NCBI GenBank assembly: GCA_046331545.1
Contig: JAXLQR010000002.1
Span: forward strand, 2,852,001-2,916,000
From: JADJVL01 sp046331545
GTDB taxonomy: Bacteria > Acidobacteriota > Holophagae > Holophagales > Holophagaceae
Reading direction: 5' to 3'
Length of the DNA stretch: 64,000 bases
Shown: piece after piece, positions 16,391 to 26,128 of the stretch
How the letters are laid out: each line of letters starts with the position of its first letter
Numbering within the stretch: position 1 is the stretch's first letter
Notes under the pieces: generated by a model
Databases searched by the model: none
What the model saw: only the letters and a program-made list of their open reading frames with translations
What the model was told of the DNA's origin: nothing
Position numbers and translations under genes: made by a program

Positions 16391-17538
16391 GCGGGGGTCC
16401 TTTCAGCGGGAAGGGTGAAGAAGAAGGTGGCGCCGGCCCCCGGGGCGGATTCGACCCCGATGCGTCCGCCGTGGCGCTGGACGATGCGCTTGCAGAAGGC
16501 CAGGCCGATGCCGCTCCCGGGGTATTCCCCCTTGGAGTGCAGGCGCTGGAAGAGCGTGAAGATCTGCTCCTGGTACTTCGGGTCGATGCCGGGCCCGTTG
16601 TCCTTCACGGTGCAGCGCCAGAAGGAACCCTCCCTCGTCGCGCCGATCTCGATCTCCAGGGGCCGGGAACGGTCCCGGAACTTGAGGGCGTTGCCCAGGA
16701 GGTTCTGGAAGAGCTGGGCGAGCTGGGCGGGCTCGCCGCTCACCGTGGGCAGCGGGGCGCGACGGATCACCGGCGCGGCCTCGTCCAGGGCCACCTTGAG
16801 GTTCAGCAGGGCGGCGTCCAGGGCCTCGTCCAGGGCCACCGGCCGGGGCTGGGCGCCGGGGGCGTTGAGGCGGGAGAAGGCCAGCAGGTCGCGGATCATG
16901 GCCTGCATCGTCTCGGCGCCCTCGGAGGCGAAGCGGATGAAGTCGTCGGCATCTTGATCCAGCTTCCCCGCGTAGCGCTTGGCCAGCAGCTTCGTGAAGC
17001 TGGACACCATCCGCAGCGGCTCCTGGAGGTCGTGGCTCGCGACGTAGGCGAACTGCTCCAGGTCGGCGTTGGAGCGCGCCAGCGCCTCCGCCCGCTCCTC
17101 CAGCTCCCGCTGCTTGGCCACCAGGGCCTCCTCCGCCTGCTTGCGCTCGGTGATCTCGAAGCGGATCGCCATGTGCCGCCAGGGCCGGCCGGAGGCGTCG
17201 AGGAAGGGGACGATGGTGGTGCCCACCCAGTAGAGGGAGCCGTCCTTCGCCCGGTTCCGGATCTCCCCGCGCCACACCTCGCCCCGGGTGATGGTCCTCC
17301 AGAGCTCCGTGAAGAATTCCTTCGGATGGTGGCCGCTGTTGATGAGGCGGTGGTTCTGGCCGATCAGTTCCTCGCGGCTGTACTTGGAGATGGCGCAGAA
17401 GCGGTCGTTGACGGAGAGGATGGTGCCCTTCGCGTCCGTCACCGCGACGATGGCGCTCTCGTCCAGGGCGTGCTTGAGGTCCAGCAGTTCCCGCACCCGC
17501 GGGTCCTCGGCGGCGTTGGGCAAGGGCTGGTCGGTCAC
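16387..17538 (-). CDS. PAS-domain sensor histidine kinase
   Basis: 383 residues with a GTG start behind GGAGCC. Residues about 20-135 are a PAS/PAC domain (AVTDAKGTILSVNDRFCAIS, ending FEITERKQAEEA), then a coiled-coil linker (KQRELEERAEALARSNADLE). The HisKA domain has His169 in ASHDLQEPLR, and the HATPase has N-box LLGNALKF, DNGPGIDP and GSGIGLAF. There is no membrane segment, so it is a soluble sensor; the PAS ligand is unknown. It phosphorylates the overlapping response regulator. The H-box and C-terminal style are those of the phytochrome/Rcp1 kinase group. Confidence 0.92.
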   Translation of the reverse strand: MTDQPLPNAAEDPRVRELLDLKHALDESAIVAVTDAKGTILSVNDRFCAISKYSREELIGQNHRLINSGHHPKEFFTELWRTITRGEVWRGEIRNRAKDGSLYWVGTTIVPFLDASGRPWRHMAIRFEITERKQAEEALVAKQRELEERAEALARSNADLEQFAYVASHDLQEPLRMVSSFTKLLAKRYAGKLDQDADDFIRFASEGAETMQAMIRDLLAFSRLNAPGAQPRPVALDEALDAALLNLKVALDEAAPVIRRAPLPTVSGEPAQLAQLFQNLLGNALKFRDRSRPLEIEIGATREGSFWRCTVKDNGPGIDPKYQEQIFTLFQRLHSKGEYPGSGIGLAFCKRIVQRHGGRIGVESAPGAGATFFFTLPAERTPA

Positions 17539-17573
17539 GGGGCTCCGGGGATCGCGGACTTCGGGAGTCCGAA

Positions 17574-17602
17574 ATTTTACGGCCCCCGGCCGCCGCGGCC
17601 AA
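17574..17602 (-). promoter_or_regulatory. Promoter of the kinase and response regulator operon
   Basis: On the minus strand TTGGCC (17602-17597), 17-bp spacer, TAAAAT (17579-17574). A 6-bp inverted repeat CGGACT-TCGGG-AGTCCG (17555-17571) covers the expected start of transcription and could be an operator or 5-prime hairpin. Confidence 0.55.
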
Positions 17603-17626
17603 GCCCGCGGGGTGGCCGGCCTCCGC

Positions 17627-18109
17627 CTAGGCCTCCTTCAGCTTCGCGGCGATGCGCTCCCGCAGGCTTTCCGGCACCAGGTCCGTGAGGTTCCCGCCCA
17701 TGCCGCCGATCTCCCGCACGAGGCGCGAGCTGATGGCGCTGTACTTCTCCTTGGGCATGAGGAAGACCGTCTCCAGGTCCGGCGCGAGCTTGCGGTTCAT
17801 CAGGGCCATCTGGAACTCGTACTCGAAGTCGCTGAAGGCCCGCACCCCCCGCACGATGAAGCTGGCCTGGTGCTGCTTGGCGAAGTCCACCAGCAGCCCG
17901 TGGAAGCTGGTCACCTCGATGTGGGGCAGCGGCGCGACGAGCTCCTCCAGGAAGGCCACCCGCTCCTCCACGCTGAAGGCCCCCTGCTTCGCCGGGTTGT
18001 GCAGCACCGCCACGATGAGCCGGTCCACCAGCTTGTCCGCCCGCTGGATCACGTCCCAGTGCCCCATGGTCACGGGGTCGAAGGAACCGGGATAGATCGC
18101 GGTGCGCAA
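17627..18109 (-). CDS. coaD: Phosphopantetheine adenylyltransferase CoaD
   Basis: 160 residues, the family length; TTG start at 18109 after CGGAGCCCCC. It transfers AMP from ATP to 4-phosphopantetheine, the penultimate step of coenzyme A synthesis. Seen: the nucleotidyltransferase motif GSFDPVTMGHWDVI (T-x-GH), FIVRGVRAFSDFEYE, and the C-terminal ISSRLVREIG motif. The unusual start codon may lower its expression. Confidence 0.96.
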   Translation of the reverse strand: MRTAIYPGSFDPVTMGHWDVIQRADKLVDRLIVAVLHNPAKQGAFSVEERVAFLEELVAPLPHIEVTSFHGLLVDFAKQHQASFIVRGVRAFSDFEYEFQMALMNRKLAPDLETVFLMPKEKYSAISSRLVREIGGMGGNLTDLVPESLRERIAAKLKEA

Positions 18110-18166
18110 GGGGGCTCCGGGAAGGGACCGGGACAGACTACCCCCAACGCCCCTCGTCGTGCCGCC

Positions 18167-18838
18167 TCAACCCAGCGCGCCCGCCCTGCGCCGTTCCCCC
18201 TCGGCCCGCGCGAGCAGCCCCTTCACCTCCTCGTCGCTCGTCTGCCGGAAGTCCTCGTACCACTCGCCGATGGCGAAGAAGGGATCGGGCTTGCGAAGGC
18301 AGACCACCTCGTCCGCGAGGCCGCGGAGCCCCGCGAGCGCTTCCTTCGGCGCCACGGGCACGGCGACGACCAGCGCGGCGGGGGCAAGGGCCCGCAGGGC
18401 ATGGAGGGCGGCGCGCAGGGTGGAGCCGGTGGCGATGCCGTCGTCCACGAGGATCACCGTGCGGCCCTGGACGTCGGGCAGGGGGCGGCCGGGGCGGTAG
18501 GCCTGGATGCGTCGCTCCAGCTCCTTCCGCTCCCGGGCCTCCACCGCCGCGATGGCCGCCTCGGGGATGCCCAGCAGGGCGACCATCTCCTCGTCCAGCA
18601 CCCGCACGCCGCCCGGGGCCACCGCGCCCATGGCCAGTTCCGGCTGCCCCGGCACGCCGAGCTTGCGCACGATGCAGAGGTCCAGGGGCGCGCCCAGGGC
18701 CTTCGCGACCTCGAAGCCCACCGGCACGCCGCCCCGGGGCAGGGCCAGCACCAGGAGGCGGGACTGGTGGGCGTAGGCCGCCAGGGCCTGGGCCAGCTTC
18801 AGGCCCGCGTCCGCGCGGTCCCGGAAGCGCGCGCTCAC
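18167..18838 (-). CDS. Phosphoribosyltransferase
   Basis: 223 residues from the GTG at 18838, whose bases overlap the upstream hydrolase stop (GTGA). Type I phosphoribosyltransferase fold: LVLALPRGGVPVGFEVAKAL at the N-terminus and the PRPP loop VILVDDGIATGSTLRAA. The base substrate is unknown. In many bacteria this domain is adjacent or fused to a dienelactone-hydrolase-like domain, as here, and the pair appears in dormancy or stress regulons. That role is inference here. Confidence 0.82.
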   Translation of the reverse strand: MSARFRDRADAGLKLAQALAAYAHQSRLLVLALPRGGVPVGFEVAKALGAPLDLCIVRKLGVPGQPELAMGAVAPGGVRVLDEEMVALLGIPEAAIAAVEARERKELERRIQAYRPGRPLPDVQGRTVILVDDGIATGSTLRAALHALRALAPAALVVAVPVAPKEALAGLRGLADEVVCLRKPDPFFAIGEWYEDFRQTSDEEVKGLLARAEGERRRAGALG

Positions 18839-19524
18839 GGCCGGCCTCCCTTCCAGTCCAGATGCTTCTCGAACCAGGCCGCGGCGAGCTCCGCCACCGT
18901 CTCGAGGGCCCCCGGCTCCTCGAAGAGGTGGGACGCGCACGGCACCACCTTCAGCTCGCAGGGGCAGGAGAGGCGCGCCAGGGCGCGGCGGTTGAGCATG
19001 AGCACGTGCTCGTCCAGGCCGCCCACGATGAGCAGGGTGGGCGCCTTCACCGCCGGCAGGGCGTCGCCCGCGAGGTCCGGCCGCCCGCCCCGGGAGACGA
19101 TGGCGGCCACCTTCGGATCCTCCGCCGCCGCCATCAGCGCGGCGCCCGCGCCCGTGCTGGCGCCGAAGTAGCCGAGCTTCAGCCCCTCCGCCCAGGGCTG
19201 GGCCCGGGTCCAGCGGGCCGCGTGGGCCAGGCGGTCCGCCAGCAGGGGAAGGTCGAAGCGGAAGAAGCCCCCGTCGGCGTCCTCCGCCTCCTCCTCCCGG
19301 GTGAGCAGGTCGAAGCGCAGCGTGCCCAGGCCGGACTCCAGCAGCCGCCCGGCCACTTGGCGATTCCGCGGGCTGAGGCGGCTGCTTCCGCTGCCGTGGG
19401 CGAAGAGGACGAGGCCGCGGGCCTCGGCGGGAAGGGTGAGGATGCCGGGCAGGGTGGTCTGGCGGACCGGGATCCGCACGTCCTGCTCGGCGGCCTCGAG
19501 CATCTGCAGGGAGCGCGTGGCCAT
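18835..19524 (-). CDS. Alpha/beta hydrolase (dienelactone hydrolase-like)
   Basis: 229 residues. The oxyanion region LVLFAHGSGSSRLSPRN, the nucleophile elbow GYFGASTGAGAA with Ser, an Asp in LIVGGLDEHV and the catalytic His in CASHLFEEPGAL complete the triad. A GGGAGG site precedes the ATG. There is no signal peptide. It is translationally coupled to the phosphoribosyltransferase through the GTGA overlap, so the products probably act together; the substrate is not known. Confidence 0.85.
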   Translation of the reverse strand: MATRSLQMLEAAEQDVRIPVRQTTLPGILTLPAEARGLVLFAHGSGSSRLSPRNRQVAGRLLESGLGTLRFDLLTREEEAEDADGGFFRFDLPLLADRLAHAARWTRAQPWAEGLKLGYFGASTGAGAALMAAAEDPKVAAIVSRGGRPDLAGDALPAVKAPTLLIVGGLDEHVLMLNRRALARLSCPCELKVVPCASHLFEEPGALETVAELAAAWFEKHLDWKGGRP

Positions 19525-19603
19525 GATCCCTCCCGTCCGGCGGGCGTCGCGTCCGCCGCAGGGGAAGGGTCCGTCCCGGGGCCCGGCCGGGGTGTGACCG
19601 CGG

Positions 19604-22600
19604 CTACCTTTCCGGGGTCCCGAGCCGGACCCAGACCCGGAGCGCCTCGCTCACGCTCCAGGCCTGGGCGTCGCAGCCCCGGGGGGCGTGGGGCGCGTCG
19701 CCATCGAGGAGTTCCGGGAGTTGGCCGAGGCAGCCCTCGTCCATGCGGGAGGCCAGGTCCGCGAGGTGGCTCCGCGCCGCGGCCACCGCCCCAGGCGCGA
19801 AGTCCCAGGCCGCCGCCAGGGCCTCGGCGTAGATGGGCAGCCACCACGGCCAGGCGGTGCCGTTGTGGTAGGCGGGCTTGCGGTGGCCCTCCTCGTCTCC
19901 GAGGTAGCGCCCCAGGTAGGGCGGCCCCTCCTGCGCCAGGGGCGCGAGGCTGCGCAGGCCGCCGGGCACCACCAGGTGGCGGGTGGCGGCTTCCACGGCA
20001 CGCCGGGCGCGGGAACCTGTGACCAGGCCGAGGGCGATGCCCAGGAGCTGGTTCGGCCGCAGCCGGACGTCGGGCTTCGCCCCTTGGGCGGGCTGGCCCG
20101 GGCCCGCCTCCAGCACGTCGGCGTACCAGCCCTTCTCCTCCACCCAGAAGGCATCCAGGCTGGCCCGCGTCCGGGCCGCGCGCTCGCCCCAGGGTTCCCC
20201 CGGCGAGGGCGCGCCGAGCCCCTGCAGCAGCTCGAAGAGCCTCACGGCCAGGACCTGGAGCTCGACGGGATAGCCTTCCCGGGGCGTCCAGGCCGGATGG
20301 TCCGTGTCCATCCAGGTCTGCCGCGCCGGGCTCCACACGAGGCCGGAGGCCGCGTCGAGGCGCGAGCCCGAGGGCGTGCCGTCGAGCAGTCCCCGGCCGA
20401 GGGAGGTGAGCACGTCGCGCAGGGGCCGTCCCTCCCGGGGCGCCTCGAGGAGGACCTCCGTCCCGAAGCGCGCCGCCGCCTCCCCGCAGGCCAGGGCGAA
20501 CCAGAGGGGCGCGTCCGAGGTGCCGCGGTCCCCGTCCACCGCCATCTGGTTGGGCAGGCTGCCGCCCCGCTCCAGGGAGCCCAGCAGCCGCAGCAGGTCC
20601 AGGGCCTCGTCCCGCCAGCCCGCGGCCACCAGCCCCCGGGCCGCCACCGCCGCGTCCCGGCCCCAGTCCAGGAACCAGGGGAAGCCTGCGATCACGGTGC
20701 GATGGCCACCGCGCCGGGCGAGGAAGTCCTGCAGCGCGCGGGCCAGCCGGCCCGGGAAGTCCAGGGCCGCCGGCGCGGGGGGAGGCGGGCCGGCCCTCGC
20801 GGGCCCGTTCGCCGCGAGGTCCACCCGCGCCTCGCTTCCGGGGGGCAGGGAGAGTTCGAACCAGCCGGGGCTCCAGGCGTCCCCGCGATCGGCCTGGCCC
20901 CGCTCCGCCTCCAGCGGATGGGGCAGCTCCCGGCACCACTCGGGCTCGAGGTGGAAGCGGCCGCCCTGGCACCGCGCCTCGAGGATCCGGTCCGCCGCGG
21001 GGGCGAAGCGGAAGCCGGCCTGCCGGGGGAGGATGCGGAGGCTGGAGCCCCAGTGGGCGTCCAGGCCGGCGTCGCCGCGGGTCTCCCCGTGGAAGCCGCG
21101 GTCCTCGAGGTCCAGGCGGACCGTGAGGAAGACCTCCACCTCGGCGCCTTCCGCGGGCCGCAGGAAGCGCAGGGCCACGGCGTTCCGGCCCGGCTCCATC
21201 CAGGCTTCCAGGGCCAGCGCCACCTGCCGTCCGTCGCCGGCGTTCACGCGGAAATCCCAGCGGGCCGGCGGGCCGGGCTCCACCGCCGCGAGGGCGTGGC
21301 GGTCCAGGGGCGTGAGGAAGCTGTCGGCGTTCACCCAGGCTCGCGCCCGCGTCGCGAGCACGTGGCGGTCGCAGGGCGCCTCCGCGTCGAGGTTGGCCGC
21401 CAGCAGCGCGTCGTACTTGGAGGCGATGGCGCCGAAGTCGGACCGCAGGCGCGCATAGGCACCGCGGCCGTTGGTCAGCAGGACCAGCCCGCCGGGGGCC
21501 GGTGAGGGGTCCGGCGGGGCCGCGGGCAGGAGGCGCAGGACGCCGCGGTGGCGGCGGTCGTCGCCGGTGAGCCGGTGGAAGGCGAGCGCCACCTCCTCGA
21601 GGCGGTGGCCGTCGGAGGGCGGGAGCGCGGCCGCGAAGCCCTGGTCCATCGCCACCCCCCGCAGGTGGATCCGCCGGCCCGAGCGCTCGACCTCCACGCG
21701 GAAGGGTTCCGGATCCTGGACCAGGACCCAGTGCCCCGGCGGCACCGGCAGGACCCGGCGCAGGTCCGCGGCCTCCCAGATCCGCACGGGCCGGTAGACG
21801 CCCGACGCGGCGGAGGTTCGCAACGCCTCGAGGGGGTCCCCGGCCAGGGCCTCGCGGGGGACGGTGGCCGCGGCGGCCAGGAAGGCCGCCGGGTCCGCCG
21901 CGGCGAAGGCGGCCAGCGCCGTCCAGGGGCAGGCGCCGAGGGCCTCGGGAGGATGCAGCTCCGCCAGCCGCTGCCAGGCCCAGGCGGCCTGGGCCCGCAG
22001 GCGCCGGGTGGCCGCGCCGCCCAGGCCGCGGGGCTCGCTGCGCTCGGCGAGGCAGTGCACCGCGCCGGGCTCGAGGTCGAAGGCGAGCCTTCCGCCCCGC
22101 TCCGCGCAGGGCGGCGCGGGCTGGCCCAGGAGGTCCGCGACGCAGCCCCGGGCCCACGGGGCCTCCCCGGCCGGGATCTCCGCCCGCGCCGGGGCGCCCG
22201 GATCCAGGTTGGCCAGCACGAGGCAGCGGTCCAGGCCCTCGGCGCTGATCCGCGCGAAGGCCACCGCCGGCGCCCCGTCGGCGCTGAGGCGCCGGCACCG
22301 GGCGCCGTCCAGGAAGCAGGGGTGCTCAGCCAGCAGCCTCGCCAGCGCGCCCAGCTCGGCCAGCAGGTTCGGCTCGCGGCCCCAGGCGAGGCTGGTGGGC
22401 CGGTGGACGTCGATCTTCTCGTCCGCGAGCCACTCGGCGCCGCAGGTGGTGCCGAAGGCCCCGCCGTCGCTGGCCAGGGCGCAGAGGCGGTGGCGCAGGA
22501 GGGACCAGCGCCTCCCCTGGGCGGCGAGGCGCGGGTTGTCGTGGGTCTCGGCGTAGTGCACCAGCGGCCCCAGCCGCCCGGCCTGGCGGAAAGCGTGATC

Positions 22601-23785
22601 CAGGTAGCCCGAGACCTGGTCCCCGCGATGGTTCTGGAAGAGCTCCGAGTAGGCCCACTGCATGCCGCCTTCGGTGAGCAGCGCCTCGGTGGTCTCCCAG
22701 GCGCCGCCCAGGCCCTCCAGCAGGAAGACCGCCTCGGGGAACTCGTCGCGGACGCTCGCCTGCACGAACTGCCAGGCGGGCAGCGGCACCATGTAGCCCG
22801 CGTCGGCGCGGAAGCCGTCCACGCCCCGGCGGCACCAGGTGCGCAGGGCCCCGGCCAGCACCTCCCAGTAGCCCGGCGTGGCGTCCTTCAGCTCCACCAG
22901 GTCGCCCCACACCGTGCCCCAGGCGCCGGGGCTCCTGAACCGCCCGTCCGCCTCCCGCTGGAACCATTCCGGCCGTTCGGCCATGAGCCGCGAGCCCCAG
23001 CCCGTGTGGTGGGCCACCAGGTCGAGGAGGACCATCCCGCCCCGGGCGTGCACCGCGTCGGCCAGTTCCACGAACTGGTCCTCGGCGGTGGTGTGCCCGT
23101 CGAAGACGGCCAGGGCCGGATCCACCGCCGTGAGGTCGAGGGCGGCGTAGGGGCTTCCCAGCCGCCCGAAGCGCGCGTAGACCGTGGGCACCGGGCCCAC
23201 CGGCAGCAGGTGGAGGATGCGCATCCCGAGCGTGTCGAAGACGTGGGGCAGCCGCGCCTTGAGGTCCCGCAGGGTCCCCGAGGGCGGGAGGACGGTCCAG
23301 CCCGCGCGGTCCAGCGCCTCCACGCAGGACGCGGCTTCGGGGGTCTCGGGGGGCGCGGCCCCGAAGAGCCGCGGGAAGGCGCAATAGATCAGGTTCGCGC
23401 TGCGCAGGCCGTCGGGCTGCACCGCGAGGCCGAGGTCCTCGCCGGCGGGCCAGTGCTGGCGGCCCCTCGGGTCCCGCGCGTAGGCCTTGGCCCGGAAGAA
23501 GCCCACGTCCGTGAGGGGGAGGTCGAGGGACCAGCCGTCGCCGTCCCGGGCCATGGGGATGTCCCGCCACGCGGATCCCGCGAAGGTGGCCGGCCCTCCG
23601 GGGCGGGCGCCCGCGAGGGCGACCACCTCGGCCCGGGCCCGGCCGGCCCGCGTCAGGGTCGTCCGCAGGAAGGCCAGCCAGCCCGGGGCCCCCGGCTCGG
23701 GATGCCCGAGGTGGACCCGCAGGCGGTCCCCCACGAAGCGGACCGCGCGGGTGCCGGCGGGCGGTTCCATGGATGGCCGGGGCAC
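19604..23785 (-). CDS. Fused alpha-amylase / glycogen debranching enzyme (GH13 + amylo-1,6-glucosidase)
   Basis: 1393 residues from the GTG at 23785, which has GAGG upstream; an in-frame ATG at 23770 is the alternative. Order: N-terminal beta domain (about 1-115), a GH13 barrel (about 170-480) with GVDGFRADAGY, FLLEGLGG and YAETHDNPRL as catalytic region, a middle all-beta part, and a C-terminal (alpha/alpha)6 GDE_C domain (about 930-1390) with GFPWFLDWGRDAAV, NQMAVDGDRGTSDAPLW and AYHNGTAWPWWLP. The layout suggests 4-alpha-glucanotransferase plus amylo-1,6-glucosidase activity in one chain, like eukaryotic debranching enzyme. It is divergent from glgB. Confidence 0.85.
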   Translation of the reverse strand: MPRPSMEPPAGTRAVRFVGDRLRVHLGHPEPGAPGWLAFLRTTLTRAGRARAEVVALAGARPGGPATFAGSAWRDIPMARDGDGWSLDLPLTDVGFFRAKAYARDPRGRQHWPAGEDLGLAVQPDGLRSANLIYCAFPRLFGAAPPETPEAASCVEALDRAGWTVLPPSGTLRDLKARLPHVFDTLGMRILHLLPVGPVPTVYARFGRLGSPYAALDLTAVDPALAVFDGHTTAEDQFVELADAVHARGGMVLLDLVAHHTGWGSRLMAERPEWFQREADGRFRSPGAWGTVWGDLVELKDATPGYWEVLAGALRTWCRRGVDGFRADAGYMVPLPAWQFVQASVRDEFPEAVFLLEGLGGAWETTEALLTEGGMQWAYSELFQNHRGDQVSGYLDHAFRQAGRLGPLVHYAETHDNPRLAAQGRRWSLLRHRLCALASDGGAFGTTCGAEWLADEKIDVHRPTSLAWGREPNLLAELGALARLLAEHPCFLDGARCRRLSADGAPAVAFARISAEGLDRCLVLANLDPGAPARAEIPAGEAPWARGCVADLLGQPAPPCAERGGRLAFDLEPGAVHCLAERSEPRGLGGAATRRLRAQAAWAWQRLAELHPPEALGACPWTALAAFAAADPAAFLAAAATVPREALAGDPLEALRTSAASGVYRPVRIWEAADLRRVLPVPPGHWVLVQDPEPFRVEVERSGRRIHLRGVAMDQGFAAALPPSDGHRLEEVALAFHRLTGDDRRHRGVLRLLPAAPPDPSPAPGGLVLLTNGRGAYARLRSDFGAIASKYDALLAANLDAEAPCDRHVLATRARAWVNADSFLTPLDRHALAAVEPGPPARWDFRVNAGDGRQVALALEAWMEPGRNAVALRFLRPAEGAEVEVFLTVRLDLEDRGFHGETRGDAGLDAHWGSSLRILPRQAGFRFAPAADRILEARCQGGRFHLEPEWCRELPHPLEAERGQADRGDAWSPGWFELSLPPGSEARVDLAANGPARAGPPPPAPAALDFPGRLARALQDFLARRGGHRTVIAGFPWFLDWGRDAAVAARGLVAAGWRDEALDLLRLLGSLERGGSLPNQMAVDGDRGTSDAPLWFALACGEAAARFGTEVLLEAPREGRPLRDVLTSLGRGLLDGTPSGSRLDAASGLVWSPARQTWMDTDHPAWTPREGYPVELQVLAVRLFELLQGLGAPSPGEPWGERAARTRASLDAFWVEEKGWYADVLEAGPGQPAQGAKPDVRLRPNQLLGIALGLVTGSRARRAVEAATRHLVVPGGLRSLAPLAQEGPPYLGRYLGDEEGHRKPAYHNGTAWPWWLPIYAEALAAAWDFAPGAVAAARSHLADLASRMDEGCLGQLPELLDGDAPHAPRGCDAQAWSVSEALRVWVRLGTPER

Positions 23786-23890
23786 GGGGACCTCGACCGC
23801 CAAGGTAGGCCGGCCAATCGTGACCCACGACACCAGTGGCCCGCCGCGTGGCGGACCTAGACTGGGGCGTTCGCCGGCAGAGGAGCACCC

Positions 23891-26128
23891 ATGGCGGCCA
23901 CGGCGGCCCCGGGCTTCGACCTCCCGGCCTTCCTGGAAGGGAAGGCCGCGGATCCCGCCGCGGGCCTCGGCTTCGGGACGGACGGGACGGGCTCGAGGAT
24001 CCGCGCCTTCCTCCCCGGCGCCGTCCGGGTGGTGCTCCTGCGGCTGCCCGGCCGCGAGGAGGCGGCGGAGCTGCAGGATCGGGGCGGCGGCCTGTTCGAG
24101 GTCTCCCTCCCGGAGGCGCGGCCCTTCCCCTACCGCTACAAGGTCCTGCGGGACGGTGGGTGGGCGGAGGAGGAGGACCCCTACCGCTTCCCGAGCCTCT
24201 GGGGGGAACTCGACGCCCACCTCTTCGCCGAAGGGAGGCACCACGCCCTGGACGGCCACCTCGGCGCGCATCCCCGGGAGCTGGAGGGCGTGGCCGGCGT
24301 GGCCTTCGCCGTGTGGGCGCCCGGGGCGCGCCGGGTCAGCGTGGTGGGGGACTTCAACGGCTGGGACGGCCGCCGGCATCCCCTGCGCCCCCACCCCGGC
24401 GGCGTGTGGGAGCTCTTCGTCCCCGGAGTCCCGAAGGGCGCCTGCTACAAGTTCGAGGTGGTCTCGCGGGAGGGCCGGCTCCAGCCGCTCAAGGCCGACC
24501 CCTTCGCCTTCCGCATGGAGGCGCCGCCGCGGAGCGCCTCGGTGGTGGAAGGCCTCCCGGAGCACCCATGGAAGGACCGGGACTGGATGGCCTGCCGCGG
24601 GCGGAGGCCCGCCCGCCGCGCGCCCCTCAGCATCTACGAGGTGCACCTGGGCTCCTGGCGCCTGGGGCCGGACGGAGGCTTCCCCGGCTACCGCGCCCTC
24701 GCCGACCTCCTGGTGCCCTACGCGGCGGACCTGGGGTTCACCCATCTCCAGCTCCTGCCCGTGATGGAGCATCCCTTCTACGGGTCCTGGGGCTACCAGC
24801 CGCTGGGCCTCTTCGCCCCCACCTCCCGCCACGGCGCGCCCGGGGACTTCCGCGCCTTCGTGGACGCCTGCCACGGCGCGGGCCTGGGGGTGATCCTCGA
24901 CTGGGTGCCCGCCCACTTCCCGTCGGACGGCCACGGCCTGGCCCGCTTCGCCGGCGAGGCGCTCTACGAGCACGCCGACCCGCGCCAGGGCCTGCATCCG
25001 GACTGGGGGACGCTCATCTTCGACTACGGGCGGCCCGAGGTGCGGGGCTACCTGAAGGCCTCCGCGGCGCACTGGCTGGAGCGCTACCACGCCGACGGCC
25101 TGCGCCTCGACGCGGTGGCCTCGATGCTCTACGCGGACTACAGCCGCCGGGAGGGCGAATGGATCCCCAATCCCCGGGGCGGACGGGAGAACCTCGAGGC
25201 CGTGGCCTTCCTCCAGGAGCTGAACCGTTTCCTCGGCGAGGCCTTCCCGGACGCGCTGGTGGTGGCCGAGGAGTCCACCGCCTGGCCCGGGGTCACGCGC
25301 CCGGCGGCGGAGGGCGGCCTGGGCTTCACCTTCAAGTGGAACATGGGCTGGATGCACGACACGCTGCGCTACTTCGCCCGCGTGCCCGCGAGACGCCGCC
25401 ACCACCACGACGCGCTGACCTTCGGCCGGCTCTACGCGGATTCCGAGGCCTTCCTCCTGCCCCTCTCCCACGACGAAGTCGTCCACGGCAAGCGCTCCCT
25501 CCTGGGCCGGATGCCCGGGGACCGCTGGCGCCGCTTCGCCAACCTGCGCCTCCTGCTGGCCTGGCAGCACGCCCACGGGGGCAAGAAGCTCCTCTTCATG
25601 GGTGGCGAATTCGGCCAGGAACGGGAGTGGGACCACGGCCGCGAACTGGACTGGCACCTGCTGCAGGATCCCGCCCACTGGGGCGTCGCGGCCCTGGTCC
25701 GGGACCTCAACGCCCTCCATCGCGAGGAGCCCGCCCTCCACGAGGGGGACTGCGAGCCCTGGGGCTTCCGCTGGATCGACTGCCAGGACCGGGAGGGGAG
25801 CGTGCTGTCGGTCCTGCGCCGGGCGGAGGACCCGGAGGAGGCGGTGGTGGCGGTGCTGAACTTCACGCCCGAGGTGCGCCGGGGCTACCGCGTCGGCGCG
25901 CCGTTCCCGGGCACCTGGCTCGAGCTGCTCAACACCGACTCGCGGCACTACGGGGGCTCGGACGTCGGCAACCTCGGGGCCGCCTTCGCGGAGCCGGTGC
26001 CCTGCCACGGCTTCCCCCAGTCCCTGAGCCTCACGCTTCCGCCCCTCGGGGCCCTCTTCCTCAAGCTCCGGGGCCCTCGGCCCCCCACCGACGGGACGAC
26101 GCCATGGAATCCACCCGGGACAAGCTGA
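23891..26128 (+). CDS. glgB: 1,4-alpha-glucan branching enzyme GlgB
   Basis: 745 residues. It makes alpha-1,6 branches in glycogen. Two N-terminal CBM48-like beta domains (about 20-110 and 115-215), then the GH13 barrel: YGSWGYQPLGLFAPTSR, the nucleophile Asp in GLRLDAVASMLY, the acid Glu in VVAEESTAW and the late SHDEVVHGKRSLL. The ATG follows GAGGAG. The stop lies 25 bp inside glgP, so the two are a coupled operon. A TAGACT -10-like box lies at 23858. Confidence 0.96.
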   Translation: MAATAAPGFDLPAFLEGKAADPAAGLGFGTDGTGSRIRAFLPGAVRVVLLRLPGREEAAELQDRGGGLFEVSLPEARPFPYRYKVLRDGGWAEEEDPYRFPSLWGELDAHLFAEGRHHALDGHLGAHPRELEGVAGVAFAVWAPGARRVSVVGDFNGWDGRRHPLRPHPGGVWELFVPGVPKGACYKFEVVSREGRLQPLKADPFAFRMEAPPRSASVVEGLPEHPWKDRDWMACRGRRPARRAPLSIYEVHLGSWRLGPDGGFPGYRALADLLVPYAADLGFTHLQLLPVMEHPFYGSWGYQPLGLFAPTSRHGAPGDFRAFVDACHGAGLGVILDWVPAHFPSDGHGLARFAGEALYEHADPRQGLHPDWGTLIFDYGRPEVRGYLKASAAHWLERYHADGLRLDAVASMLYADYSRREGEWIPNPRGGRENLEAVAFLQELNRFLGEAFPDALVVAEESTAWPGVTRPAAEGGLGFTFKWNMGWMHDTLRYFARVPARRRHHHDALTFGRLYADSEAFLLPLSHDEVVHGKRSLLGRMPGDRWRRFANLRLLLAWQHAHGGKKLLFMGGEFGQEREWDHGRELDWHLLQDPAHWGVAALVRDLNALHREEPALHEGDCEPWGFRWIDCQDREGSVLSVLRRAEDPEEAVVAVLNFTPEVRRGYRVGAPFPGTWLELLNTDSRHYGGSDVGNLGAAFAEPVPCHGFPQSLSLTLPPLGALFLKLRGPRPPTDGTTPWNPPGTS

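Noticed and set aside
19688..23860. Long plus-strand frames opposite the debranching enzyme
   Set aside because: No family resemblance; the opposite strand encodes a conserved two-activity enzyme.
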